Shown here in pieces: positions 1-6,299 of a DNA stretch of 14,624 nt; the first letter of the stretch is position 1, and every line of letters begins with the position of its first letter. The notes below the pieces were generated by a model. That model saw only the letters and a list, made by a program, of their open reading frames with translations, was not told where the DNA came from and did not search any database. The stretch is from Candidatus Tectimicrobiota bacterium. Lineage in GTDB: Bacteria; JACPSX01. The stretch spans positions 10,457 through 25,080 of the forward strand of contig JACPSX010000027.1 in the NCBI GenBank assembly GCA_016193065.1. Reading direction: 5' to 3'. A program made the position numbers and the translations under genes.

Positions 1-369
1 GTCCGCGAGGCCCTCCTGCCTGCCCAGAGGCGGACCGCGGAGTGGGGGGGCGTGGTGGTGGACGGCAGAGACGCGGGCACGGTGATCTTTCCCGATGCAG
101 AGATCAAATTTTTCCTTGATGCTTCTCCGCGGGAGAGAGCCAGGAGAAGATACCTGGAGCTTAAGAACCGCACGCAGGGACTGGATCCATCCCAGGTTTT
201 GGAGGATCTCAACCGGCGGGATCTTCAGGACAGCCGGCGGGCCGCGGCCCCTCTCCAGATACCCAAAAACGCGGTGGTGGTTGACAGCACGGGGTTGACG
301 CCGGACGAGGTGGTGGCCCGGATGGTGGAGACCGTTTCCGCCTACCGGATGCCGAGCACCTGCGGGTAA
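1..369 (+). CDS. cmk: Cytidylate kinase, C-terminal part (5' end outside window)
   Basis: Cytidylate kinase phosphorylates CMP and dCMP to the diphosphates in the cytoplasm, using ATP. The frame is open from base 1 and ends with TAA at 367-369, giving 122 residues, about the C-terminal half of a protein usually near 220-230 residues. The P-loop half lies upstream of the window. Visible family signatures are a VVVDGRDAGTVIFPDAEIKF stretch (near residues 18-37; compare the family DGRDIGTVVFPDA), then an arginine-rich lid segment (RERARRRYLELK), a second lid-like NRRDLQDSRRAAAPL motif, and the final VVDSTGLTPDEVV motif. The next gene is rpsA, as in many proteobacteria; ispH, which sits between the two in some lineages, is absent here. 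Nothing looks broken in the visible part. Confidence 0.95.
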   Translation, partial: VREALLPAQRRTAEWGGVVVDGRDAGTVIFPDAEIKFFLDASPRERARRRYLELKNRTQGLDPSQVLEDLNRRDLQDSRRAAAPLQIPKNAVVVDSTGLTPDEVVARMVETVSAYRMPSTCG

Positions 370-441
370 AATTTTTCAGGAAGGGGGGAGTTTTCAAACA
401 CAGCGAGTTCCGGCACTGATCACAAGTTAAATTTCAATTTC

Positions 442-448
442 AGGGAGG
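442..448 (+). promoter_or_regulatory. Ribosome binding site of rpsA
   Basis: An AGGGAGG Shine-Dalgarno sequence lies 11 bases before the ATG at 460. It supports this start in a 90-base gap (370-459) that otherwise shows an AT-richer stretch near 425-441 but no convincing promoter or terminator. Confidence 0.7.
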
Positions 449-459
449 TTTGTGTCGCG

Positions 460-2280
460 ATGCAAGAAGAGAGTGGGTATCTATCTCATCCTAGGGCGGA
501 TGACGCCGTGGAAGCCAAAACGCCGGGCAGTGAGCCAGCGGGGAATACGGGTCCTGGCGACTCCGGAGAGGAGTCGCTGAGTCAGGAGGAGCTGGAGAAG
601 ATTTATGCGGGTAGTTTTGAGAGGATCCGCGAAGGGGAGATTGTCCGGGGCCGGGTGGTGAGTATTGAAAAGGACATGGTCCTGGTCGATATCGGCTACA
701 AATCCGAGGGCGTCATTCCCATCTGGGAGTTTCCCCGGCACGGACGGGACCTGCGGGTCGGGGAAGAGGTGGAAGTGTATCTGGAGGAGGCGGAAGACAC
801 CGAGGGTCTGGTGGTGCTCTCCAAGGAGAAGGCCAACCGGATCAAGATCTGGGACGACATCAGCCGGGCTTACGAGAACAACCGGCCCGTGGAGGGGGAA
901 GTGATTTCCCGGATCAAAGGCGGTCTCACGGTGGATATCGGTCTGAAAGCCTTCCTGCCGGGCTCCCAGGTGGATTTAAGACCCGTGCGGAATCTGGAAA
1001 AGTTGATCGGTCAGAGGCTGCAAATGAAGATAATCAAACTGAACCGCAAGCGGGGCAATATCGTCTTGTCCAGGCGCGTGCTCCTGGAAGAGGAGCGGAT
1101 GGAGGCGAAAAAGGAGACTCTGGCCCATCTCCAGGAGGGGCAGATCCTGGAGGGAGTCGTCAAAAACATCACCGAGTATGGCGCCTTTGTGGATCTGGGG
1201 GGAATCGACGGCCTCCTGCACATCACCGACATGTCCTGGGGGCGTGTGAATCACCCCTCGGACCTCTTCGCGGTGGGCGACCGGATCAAGGTCATCGTGC
1301 TGAAGTACGACCGGGAAACCGAACGGGTCTCCCTGGGCTACAAGCAGATCACGCCGGATCCCTGGAGCAAGGTGGAAGAGAAATATCCCATTGGATCCCG
1401 CGTTAAGGGGAAGGTCGTCAGCATCACCGACTACGGGGCCTTCGTGGAGTTGGAGGAGGGGATTGAAGGGCTGGTCCATATCTCCGAAATGTCCTGGACC
1501 CGGAGAGTCCGTCATCCCTCGAAGGTCGTGGCCGTGGGGGATGTGGTGGAGGCTCAGATCCTCAACGTGAACAAGGAGGAAAAACGGATTTCCCTGGGCA
1601 TGAAGCAGGTGGAGCCCAATCCCTGGACGACCATCGCGGAGAAGTACCCGGTCGGCAGCGAGGTGGAAGGAAAAGTCCGCAACTTGACCGACTTCGGGGC
1701 CTTCATCTCCCTGGAGGAGGGGATCGATGGCTTGATCCACGTCTCGGATATGTCCTGGACGCAGAAGGTGAAGCACCCCTCGGAGATACTGAAGAAGGGG
1801 CAAAAGCTCAGGGCGGTCGTTCTGAGCATCGACCAGGAAAACGAACGCCTCTCCCTCGGCATGAAGCAACTCAGCGAAGATCCCTGGAAGGACGTGGCGC
1901 AGCGCTACCGGGTGGGGCAAGACATCCGGGTGCGCGTCGTCAAGGTCACAAACTTCGGCGCGTTTGCCGAGCTGGAGCCCGGCATTGAGGGGCTCGTGCA
2001 CGTCTCCGAACTGGGCCGGGGGGAGATCGACAATCCGGAAAAGGTCGTCAAGCAGGGAGACGAACTCGACGTAAAAGTCATCAAGATGGACGTGGAATCG
2101 CGCAAGATCGGCCTGAGCGTCCGGGCGCGTTTGGACGATCAAGACAAGGCCGATATTGCCCGCTACGGTCAAGATGTTGGAGGAGAGTCCACGATTGCTG
2201 ATCTGCTCTCCCAGCAATCCCGCCGGAGGCGGCGTAAGGAGAGGGATTCCGAATACAACGGGGATGCCGATTCGGACTAG
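460..2280 (+). CDS. rpsA: 30S ribosomal protein S1
   Basis: S1 binds mRNA on the small ribosomal subunit and helps structured or weak-SD messages to initiate. The 606-residue protein carries six S1 (OB-fold) domains at about residues 58-123, 142-206, 226-295, 311-383, 398-470 and 485-556. Domains 3 to 6 have the classic Y/F-GAF-hydrophobic-E and G-[IL]-[ED]-GL-[LV]-H-[IV]-S signatures. Repeated linkers of the form [DN]PW-x3-[AE]-x-[KR]Y-x-[VI]-G separate domains 3 to 6. Domains 1 and 2 are divergent, as expected for the ribosome-binding half. The N-terminus has an acidic extension of about 50 residues, and the tail (about 586-606) starts with an Arg/Lys cluster and ends acidic. Length slightly exceeds E. 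coli S1 (557). The start has a good SD. It sits between cmk and ihfB, as in E. coli, except that sppA and a palindromic element intervene. Confidence 0.97.
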   Translation: MQEESGYLSHPRADDAVEAKTPGSEPAGNTGPGDSGEESLSQEELEKIYAGSFERIREGEIVRGRVVSIEKDMVLVDIGYKSEGVIPIWEFPRHGRDLRVGEEVEVYLEEAEDTEGLVVLSKEKANRIKIWDDISRAYENNRPVEGEVISRIKGGLTVDIGLKAFLPGSQVDLRPVRNLEKLIGQRLQMKIIKLNRKRGNIVLSRRVLLEEERMEAKKETLAHLQEGQILEGVVKNITEYGAFVDLGGIDGLLHITDMSWGRVNHPSDLFAVGDRIKVIVLKYDRETERVSLGYKQITPDPWSKVEEKYPIGSRVKGKVVSITDYGAFVELEEGIEGLVHISEMSWTRRVRHPSKVVAVGDVVEAQILNVNKEEKRISLGMKQVEPNPWTTIAEKYPVGSEVEGKVRNLTDFGAFISLEEGIDGLIHVSDMSWTQKVKHPSEILKKGQKLRAVVLSIDQENERLSLGMKQLSEDPWKDVAQRYRVGQDIRVRVVKVTNFGAFAELEPGIEGLVHVSELGRGEIDNPEKVVKQGDELDVKVIKMDVESRKIGLSVRARLDDQDKADIARYGQDVGGESTIADLLSQQSRRRRRKERDSEYNGDADSD

Positions 2281-2405
2281 GGGGCTGCTGAAAAATGCCT
2301 TTCATGCTTCGACAAGTCTCAGCATGAACGGGTAGGTATCGGTGATACGAGGCCTCTGCCGTTCGCAGCGTGTCGAAGGACGGGCGGTCGATTTTCTGCA
2401 GCCTG
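2281..2405. repeat. MITE-like or intergenic palindromic repeat element
   Basis: A compact non-coding palindromic unit begins directly after the rpsA stop. Its ends are imperfect inverted repeats: 2283-2296 (GGCTGCTGAAAAAT) matches the reverse complement of 2391-2403 (ATTTTCTGCAGCC) with one substitution and one indel. Nested inside, CTTCGACA (2307-2314) pairs with TGTCGAAG (2371-2378), GAACGG (2326-2331) with CCGTTC (2359-2364), and GTATC/GATAC (2336-2340/2344-2348) forms the apex around a 3-base loop. CATGCT/AGCATG (2303-2308/2321-2326) can form an alternative local hairpin. A GACT tetramer flanks it on both sides (2275-2278, 2410-2413) and could be a target duplication or chance. The TTCGACAAG...TCAGCATGAACGG core resembles, from memory, dispersed intergenic repeats in several bacterial genomes. 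No coding sequence is present. Confidence 0.7.
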
Positions 2406-2439
2406 TTGAGACTGACCGTGGGGTTGGGTCCTTATAAGT

Positions 2440-2444
2440 GGGGA
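2440..2444 (+). promoter_or_regulatory. Ribosome binding site deciding the sppA start
   Basis: GGGGA lies 8 bases before ATG 2453. It overlaps the alternative in-frame GTG at 2438, so ATG 2453, which gives the N-terminus MKKQN followed by a membrane helix, is preferred. Confidence 0.55.
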
Positions 2445-2452
2445 AAGCGCCA

Positions 2453-3352
2453 ATGAAGAAGCAGAATATTGTGACCGGTTTCATCCTCTTGGGGGTGCTT
2501 GTCCTCCTGTTCTTCCTGTTTGTGGCGGGCATTAACTACTTTTCCGGAGGGATGGAGGGCGTTGCCGCGGGAGGAGACAAGATTGCCATTGTAAGCGTCC
2601 GGGGGACGATCCTGGATGCCGAGGACACGGTCGAACAACTCAAGAAATACGGGGAAGACGCCACGATCAAAGGGATCATCCTCAGAGTGGACAGCCCGGG
2701 CGGCGCCGTGGGCCCTTCCCAGGAGATTTATACCCAGGTTCTCAAGACCCGGATGAGCGGCAAGAAGGTCGTGGCTTCCCTGGGCAGCGTGGCGGCCTCG
2801 GGAGGTTATTATGTGGCCGCCGCCACCGACCGGATCATCGCCAACCCGGGAACCCTGACGGGGAGCATTGGGGTGATTTTCCAGTTTGCCAACCTGGAAG
2901 AGCTCATGAAGAAGATCGGGTTGAAGACCGTGGTCATCAAGAGCGGGCAGTACAAGGATGTGGGTTCCCCCATGAGACCTCTGCGAGAAGACGAGCGCCG
3001 GCTTTTGCAGGGGGTTATCGACGATGTCTACGAGCAGTTCGTGCAGGCAGTCGCCAAGGGGCGCAAGCTCCCCATCGAGAAGGTGAAGGAAGTCGCCGAC
3101 GGCCGGATCTTCACGGGCAGGCAGGCCAAAGAGTTGGGACTCGTAGACAAGCTGGGAAGTTTGCAGGATGCCGTCGAGGAGACGGCCCGTCTGGCCGGCA
3201 TTTCCGGCAAGCCCCGGATCGTTCGGGAGCGCGAGGATCGGAGCTGGATTTTCCGCCTCCTGGGAGGAGTGCTGGGGAATGAGGGCTGGGTGCGTGACGT
3301 TGCCGGAGTCGGGGGAACTTCCGGATTGCAATACCTGTGGCGGTTTCCCTAG
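2453..3352 (+). CDS. sppA: Signal peptide peptidase SppA, 36K (short) type
   Basis: SppA is a membrane-anchored serine/lysine protease of the S49 family that degrades cleaved signal peptides. The 299-residue protein starts with a short basic segment (MKKQN) and one transmembrane helix at about residues 7-26, then a single ClpP-fold protease domain, as in the short Bacillus-type SppA rather than the double-length E. coli form. The nucleophile is Ser116 in GSVAASGGYY, with SPGG at 81-84 forming the oxyanion region. The likely general base is Lys168 in IKSGQYKDVGSP; the 52-residue spacing equals that recalled for the B. subtilis Ser147/Lys199 pair. A C-terminal tail of about 40 residues after SGKPRIV is family-variable. 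It lies between rpsA and the IHF gene, 22 bases from the latter, and a repeat element occupies its upstream region. ATG 2453 was chosen over GTG 2438 on ribosome binding site grounds. Confidence 0.93.
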   Translation: MKKQNIVTGFILLGVLVLLFFLFVAGINYFSGGMEGVAAGGDKIAIVSVRGTILDAEDTVEQLKKYGEDATIKGIILRVDSPGGAVGPSQEIYTQVLKTRMSGKKVVASLGSVAASGGYYVAAATDRIIANPGTLTGSIGVIFQFANLEELMKKIGLKTVVIKSGQYKDVGSPMRPLREDERRLLQGVIDDVYEQFVQAVAKGRKLPIEKVKEVADGRIFTGRQAKELGLVDKLGSLQDAVEETARLAGISGKPRIVREREDRSWIFRLLGGVLGNEGWVRDVAGVGGTSGLQYLWRFP

Positions 3353-3360
3353 GAACAACC

Positions 3361-3369
3361 GGAGGTGGA
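3361..3369 (+). promoter_or_regulatory. Ribosome binding site of the IHF/HU gene
   Basis: GGAGGTGGA lies just upstream of ATG 3375, with GGAGG 9 bases from the start. This decides the start against a much longer open frame that begins inside sppA. Confidence 0.7.
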
Positions 3370-3374
3370 AGGGG

Positions 3375-3650
3375 ATGACTAAGGCGGATCTGGTGGAGAG
3401 GGTTTCCGAGCGGATTACCCTTAACAAGAAACAGACGGAAGTCTTGGTGGACACGGTCTTCGGTACGATTACAAAGGCCCTTGCCAAGGGGGACAAGGTG
3501 GAACTGCGGGGGTTCGGCAGCTTTCGAGTCCGCACCAGGGATCCTCGAGAGGGCCGCAACCCGAAGACCGGGACTCCCGTGCGGATTCCCGCCAAGAGGG
3601 TCCCCTTCTTCAAGGCGGGCAAGGAACTGCGCGACATCGTTGATCGCTGA
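3375..3650 (+). CDS. ihfB: Integration host factor / HU-family DNA-bending protein, IHF beta-like
   Basis: This small histone-like protein bends DNA as a dimer and takes part in nucleoid structure, transcription and recombination. The 91-residue length is typical. It begins MTKADLVERVSERI and has the beta-ribbon DNA-binding arm with the family signature GFGSFRVRTRDPREGRNPKTG (residues 47-67) and the intercalating proline in the arm (GTPVRIPAKRVPFFKAG). The C-terminal helix FKAGKELRDIV is closest to IHF subunits, and its position downstream of cmk and rpsA matches E. coli ihfB. IHF versus HU cannot be settled from one subunit, so the symbol is a synteny-supported call. Its last 11 bases overlap the proposed miaA start, which suggests translational coupling. 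Confidence 0.88.
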   Translation: MTKADLVERVSERITLNKKQTEVLVDTVFGTITKALAKGDKVELRGFGSFRVRTRDPREGRNPKTGTPVRIPAKRVPFFKAGKELRDIVDR

Positions 3651-4566
3651 TCGCCGCTCTTCACCTTCCTCGCGACTGATCGTCCTGGTGGGTCCCACGG
3701 CCGTAGGCAAGTCTTCTCTGGCCCTGCGATTGGCCGCCGATCTCCGGGCCGAAATCGTCAGCGCGGATTCCCGTCACATCTACATGGGAATGGACGTCGG
3801 CACGGCGAAGCCGACCCCCGAGGATCGCCTTGCGGTCCCCCACCACATGGTCGATTTGATATCCCCGGACCAAACCTATAGTGCCGCCCGGTACGGCCGC
3901 CAGGCCGGGGCGATCGTGGACCGCCTTCTTGCGGGGGGTAAAGTGGCACTCGTGGTGGGGGGAAGCGGGCTTTACATTAAAGCCCTGCTGCGGGGCTTGT
4001 TCCCGGGTCCGGTGGCGGATCCGGCCCTGCGGGAAAGCCTGCGAGGAAAAAAGCCGGAGGAGCTGCGACGCGAGCTGGAAAGGTTGGATCCCGAGGCGGC
4101 CGGACGGATCCATCCCAGAGACATGGTGCGGACCGTTCGCGCTCTGGAGGTCTACTACTTGACCGGGAAGCCCATCTCGACCCTGCAGTCCCGCCATGCC
4201 TTCCCCAACCGGTATCCCGATGCGGTGCTCATCGGTCTCACCCGGGAGAGGGCCGATCTGTACCGCCGGATCGAAGAGCGGGTCGATGCCATGATCCGGC
4301 AGGGCCTGTCCGAGGAAGTGGCAAGCCTGGTGAAGGCGGGCTATTCTCTGGATCTTCCCTCCATGCAGACCCTCGGATACCGTCATCTGGGGCGGGTGCT
4401 TCGGGGGGAATGGAGCATGGCCGAAGCGGTGCAACGCTTGAAGAAGGATACGAAAGCCTTTGCGAAGCGCCAACTCACCTGGTTCCGGGCTATGGAGGGC
4501 GTTCGTTGGTTTGATCTGAGCAGCAGCGGCGAGGAGGAAGTGCTGAAGGCCCTTGTGACGCTGTGA
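3640..4566 (+). CDS. miaA: tRNA dimethylallyltransferase
   Basis: MiaA transfers a dimethylallyl group from DMAPP to N6 of A37 in tRNAs reading UNN codons. With TTG 3640 as start the protein is 308 residues, the usual size. It shows the P-loop GPTAVGKSS (about residues 17-25), the SADSRHIYMGMDVGTAKPT substrate and catalytic motif, VGGSGLYIKALLRGL, RTVRALEVYYLTGKP, and the C-terminal MQTLGYRHLG and TKAFAKRQLTWFR motifs that contact tRNA. Minor departures are SRHIY where many homologs have SRQIY, and GGSGLY for GGTGLY; neither looks damaging. No ATG exists in frame between the upstream gene and the P-loop. The only well-placed start is TTG inside the end of ihfB, leaving 12 residues before the first beta strand. 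An AAGGA 14 bases upstream is a weak ribosome binding site. Confidence 0.92.
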   Translation: MIADRRSSPSSRLIVLVGPTAVGKSSLALRLAADLRAEIVSADSRHIYMGMDVGTAKPTPEDRLAVPHHMVDLISPDQTYSAARYGRQAGAIVDRLLAGGKVALVVGGSGLYIKALLRGLFPGPVADPALRESLRGKKPEELRRELERLDPEAAGRIHPRDMVRTVRALEVYYLTGKPISTLQSRHAFPNRYPDAVLIGLTRERADLYRRIEERVDAMIRQGLSEEVASLVKAGYSLDLPSMQTLGYRHLGRVLRGEWSMAEAVQRLKKDTKAFAKRQLTWFRAMEGVRWFDLSSSGEEEVLKALVTL

Positions 4567-4601
4567 AGTTTTTGATAGGCTTGTTGCAAGAAAGATAGAA
4601 G

Positions 4602-5156
4602 ATGGAAACGGCGCGCAAGAAAAATGTAATCTTAATGGGATTTAAGGGGTGCGGTAAGACCACTGTGGGGGGGCCGCTGGCCGACGCACTCGGTGTGCCC
4701 TTTGTGGATACGGATCGCCTCATCGAAAAGATTTACGAGGAGAAAGAAGGCCCCTCCCTGACCTGCCGCGAGATTTTCCAGAAGCGCGGGGAGACCTTCT
4801 TCCGGGACCTGGAGCGCGAGGCCCTGGAGAAAGTCTGTAACTTAGGAGAAGCCGTGATCGCCTTGGGCGGTGGAGCCATCGAACACCCGGAACTTTTGGC
4901 CCGGCTCAAGCAGAACGGCCTGTTGGTATACCTGCAGGTAAGCTCCGAGGAACTCTTCCGGCGTATCGAGAGCCAGGGACTGCCTCCCTTTTTGTCGCCG
5001 GAAGACCCGCGGAGGGCCTTTGAAGAGCTGCTGCAAAAGCGCTCCTCCCTCTATGAAGAATGGGCAGATGCGGAAGTTTCCAATGGCGGGGGGCCCGTTT
5101 CCGAGGTAGTGTCCAAGATTGCGGCGCTTGTTGGGGGGAAATATGCCAGGAAGTAG
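4602..5156 (+). CDS. aroK: Shikimate kinase
   Basis: Shikimate kinase phosphorylates shikimate at the 3-hydroxyl, the fifth step of the chorismate pathway. The 184-residue protein has the P-loop GFKGCGKTT (13-21), the shikimate-binding FVDTD (34-38), RGETFFR (62-68), the GGG motif (89-91) and a C-terminal [11 protein letters not shown] stretch (146-156). The canonical lid motif RPLL is replaced by a [15 protein letters not shown]-type segment around 126-140, which I associate with a subgroup annotated as shikimate kinases. Position 24, usually Arg after TTVG, is Gly. The neighbouring aroC and aroA strongly support the role. The ATG has only a weak purine-rich leader (AAGAAAGATAGAAG). The reading frame overlaps aroC by 14 bases. 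It follows miaA after 35 bases that contain no terminator. Confidence 0.88.
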   Translation: METARKKNVILMGFKGCGKTTVGGPLADALGVPFVDTDRLIEKIYEEKEGPSLTCREIFQKRGETFFRDLEREALEKVCNLGEAVIALGGGAIEHPELLARLKQNGLLVYLQVSSEELFRRIESQGLPPFLSPEDPRRAFEELLQKRSSLYEEWADAEVSNGGGPVSEVVSKIAALVGGKYARK

Positions 5157-6222
5157 TTTTGGAGTCTGTTTCCGGGTCGCGACCTGGGGCGAGTCTCACG
5201 GAGAGGCGGTGGGGGTGGTGGTGGATGGCTGTCCGGCCGGTCTCCCGCTCGAAACGTCCGATGTGCAGAGGGAGCTCGATCGCCGGCGGGTGGGGCAGAG
5301 CAAGGTAACCTCCCCTCGCCAGGAGGCGGACCGTGTGCGGATTCTCTCCGGGATCTTTCAGGGGCTCACCATGGGAACGCCGATTTCCATGCTGGTTACT
5401 AACGAGGATGCGGACTCGAGCAAGTACGAGCCGATCCGGGACGTTTTCCGGCCGGGTCATGCCGATTATGGCTACTTCGCCAAATACGGGGTGAGGGATT
5501 ACCGGGGCGGGGGACGCTCCAGCGCCCGGGAGACGGTGGGCCGGGTGGCCGCGGGGGCGATTGCGCGCAAGCTCCTCTTAAGCCGCGGGATCAAGATCGT
5601 GGGACACACGCAGATGATCGGCGGAATTGAAGCCGGGGCCTTCGTCGAGTCGGAAATTGAAAACAATCTCGTCCGCTGCGCGGACCCCGAGGCGGCCCGG
5701 CAGATGGTTGACCTCATCTTGAAGGCTCGGGAAGAAAAGGACTCGCTGGGTGGAATTGTGGAGGTGCGCGTTTCCGGGTTGCCGGCGGGTCTCGGCGAAC
5801 CCGTTTTCGACAAGCTTGATGCGGACATCGCCAAGGGTCTCATGAGCATCGGAGCTATTAAAGGGGTCGAGTTCGGGGACGGGTTCCAGGCGGCCCGGAT
5901 GCGAGGATCGGAGCACAACGACCAATACCGGGTCGAAGAGGGCGTGGTGATCCCCATTACGAACCACGGGGGCGGCGTCACGGGTGGAATTTCCAATGGC
6001 GCTGAGCTCGTGGTGCGGGCGGCCGTCAAACCCACCTCTTCCATCGAGCGGGAGCAGCAGACCGTGGACGAGGAGAGCCGGCAGCGGACCATTGAGATCA
6101 AGGGGCGCCACGACCCCTGCATTTGCCCCCGGATTGTCCCTGTCGCGGAGTCCATGGTGGCGCTGGTTCTTGCCGATCACCTGCTGCGAAATCGGGCAAG
6201 CCGGCTGAGGGCTAAGGGCTGA
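5143..6222 (+). CDS. aroC: Chorismate synthase
   Basis: AroC converts 5-enolpyruvylshikimate-3-phosphate to chorismate and needs reduced FMN. The 359-residue protein is normal length. It carries the [12 protein letters not shown] signature with His19, the [11 protein letters not shown] segment, PGHADYG with His106, the FMN/phosphate site [19 protein letters not shown] (115-133), the SEHNDQY and [13 protein letters not shown] motifs (257-287), and the terminal RHDPCICPR motif. ATG 5143 was chosen because family members begin directly with about six residues before F-G; an upstream in-frame ATG at 5119 lies inside aroK and would add eight alien residues. A run of G (5133-5138) acts as a close SD. 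The last six codons (RLRAKG) and the TGA are supplied by a downstream heptamer repeat. Confidence 0.96.
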   Translation: MPGSSFGVCFRVATWGESHGEAVGVVVDGCPAGLPLETSDVQRELDRRRVGQSKVTSPRQEADRVRILSGIFQGLTMGTPISMLVTNEDADSSKYEPIRDVFRPGHADYGYFAKYGVRDYRGGGRSSARETVGRVAAGAIARKLLLSRGIKIVGHTQMIGGIEAGAFVESEIENNLVRCADPEAARQMVDLILKAREEKDSLGGIVEVRVSGLPAGLGEPVFDKLDADIAKGLMSIGAIKGVEFGDGFQAARMRGSEHNDQYRVEEGVVIPITNHGGGVTGGISNGAELVVRAAVKPTSSIEREQQTVDEESRQRTIEIKGRHDPCICPRIVPVAESMVALVLADHLLRNRASRLRAKG

Positions 6223-6265
6223 GGGCTAAGGGCTGAGAGCTAAGGGCCAAGAGCTGAGGGCTGCT
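6203..6265 (+). repeat. Tandem heptamer repeat, consensus RGCTRAG
   Basis: Nine consecutive 7-base units run through the end of aroC: GGCTGAG, GGCTAAG, GGCTGAG, GGCTAAG, GGCTGAG, AGCTAAG, GGCCAAG, AGCTGAG, GGCTGCT. The first five alternate GGCTGAG and GGCTAAG exactly. The third unit supplies the aroC TGA at 6220-6222. Inverted copies (CTTAGCT at 6273-6279, CTAAGCT at 6280-6286 in overlapping register) follow. Confidence 0.85.
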
Positions 6266-6281
6266 CTAGGCTCTTAGCTCT
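6236..6281 (+). other. Strong stem-loop between aroC and aroA
   Basis: Bases 6236-6248 pair with 6269-6281 (12 Watson-Crick pairs and one G-U). After an A-A mismatch, 6250-6254 pair with 6263-6267, leaving an 8-base loop TGAGGGCT (6255-6262). The stem is made from direct and inverted copies of the heptamer. No T-run follows, so it is not a classic intrinsic terminator. It could stabilise an upstream mRNA 3' end or weaken transcription into aroA. Confidence 0.65.
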
Positions 6282-6299
6282 AAGCTAAAGGCAACAGTT

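Noticed and set aside
976-2217. Long antisense open frame (413 codons) opposite rpsA, and similar long ones opposite sppA (2432-3664) and hemA (11268-12563)
   Set aside because: They mirror strongly coding + strand genes in GC-rich DNA, show no family motifs and have no ribosome binding sites. They are codon-bias shadows.
2406-2438. Possible promoter before sppA (TTGAGA and TATAAG)
   Set aside because: The spacing is 21 bases, and the TATAAG would put the transcript start almost on the ribosome binding site.
6203-6291. CRISPR-like array
   Set aside because: Units are 7 bases, directly adjacent and without spacers. No cas gene is present.
6236-6291. Rho-independent terminator after aroC
   Set aside because: The stem is strong but is followed by AAGCTAAAGG, not a T-run.
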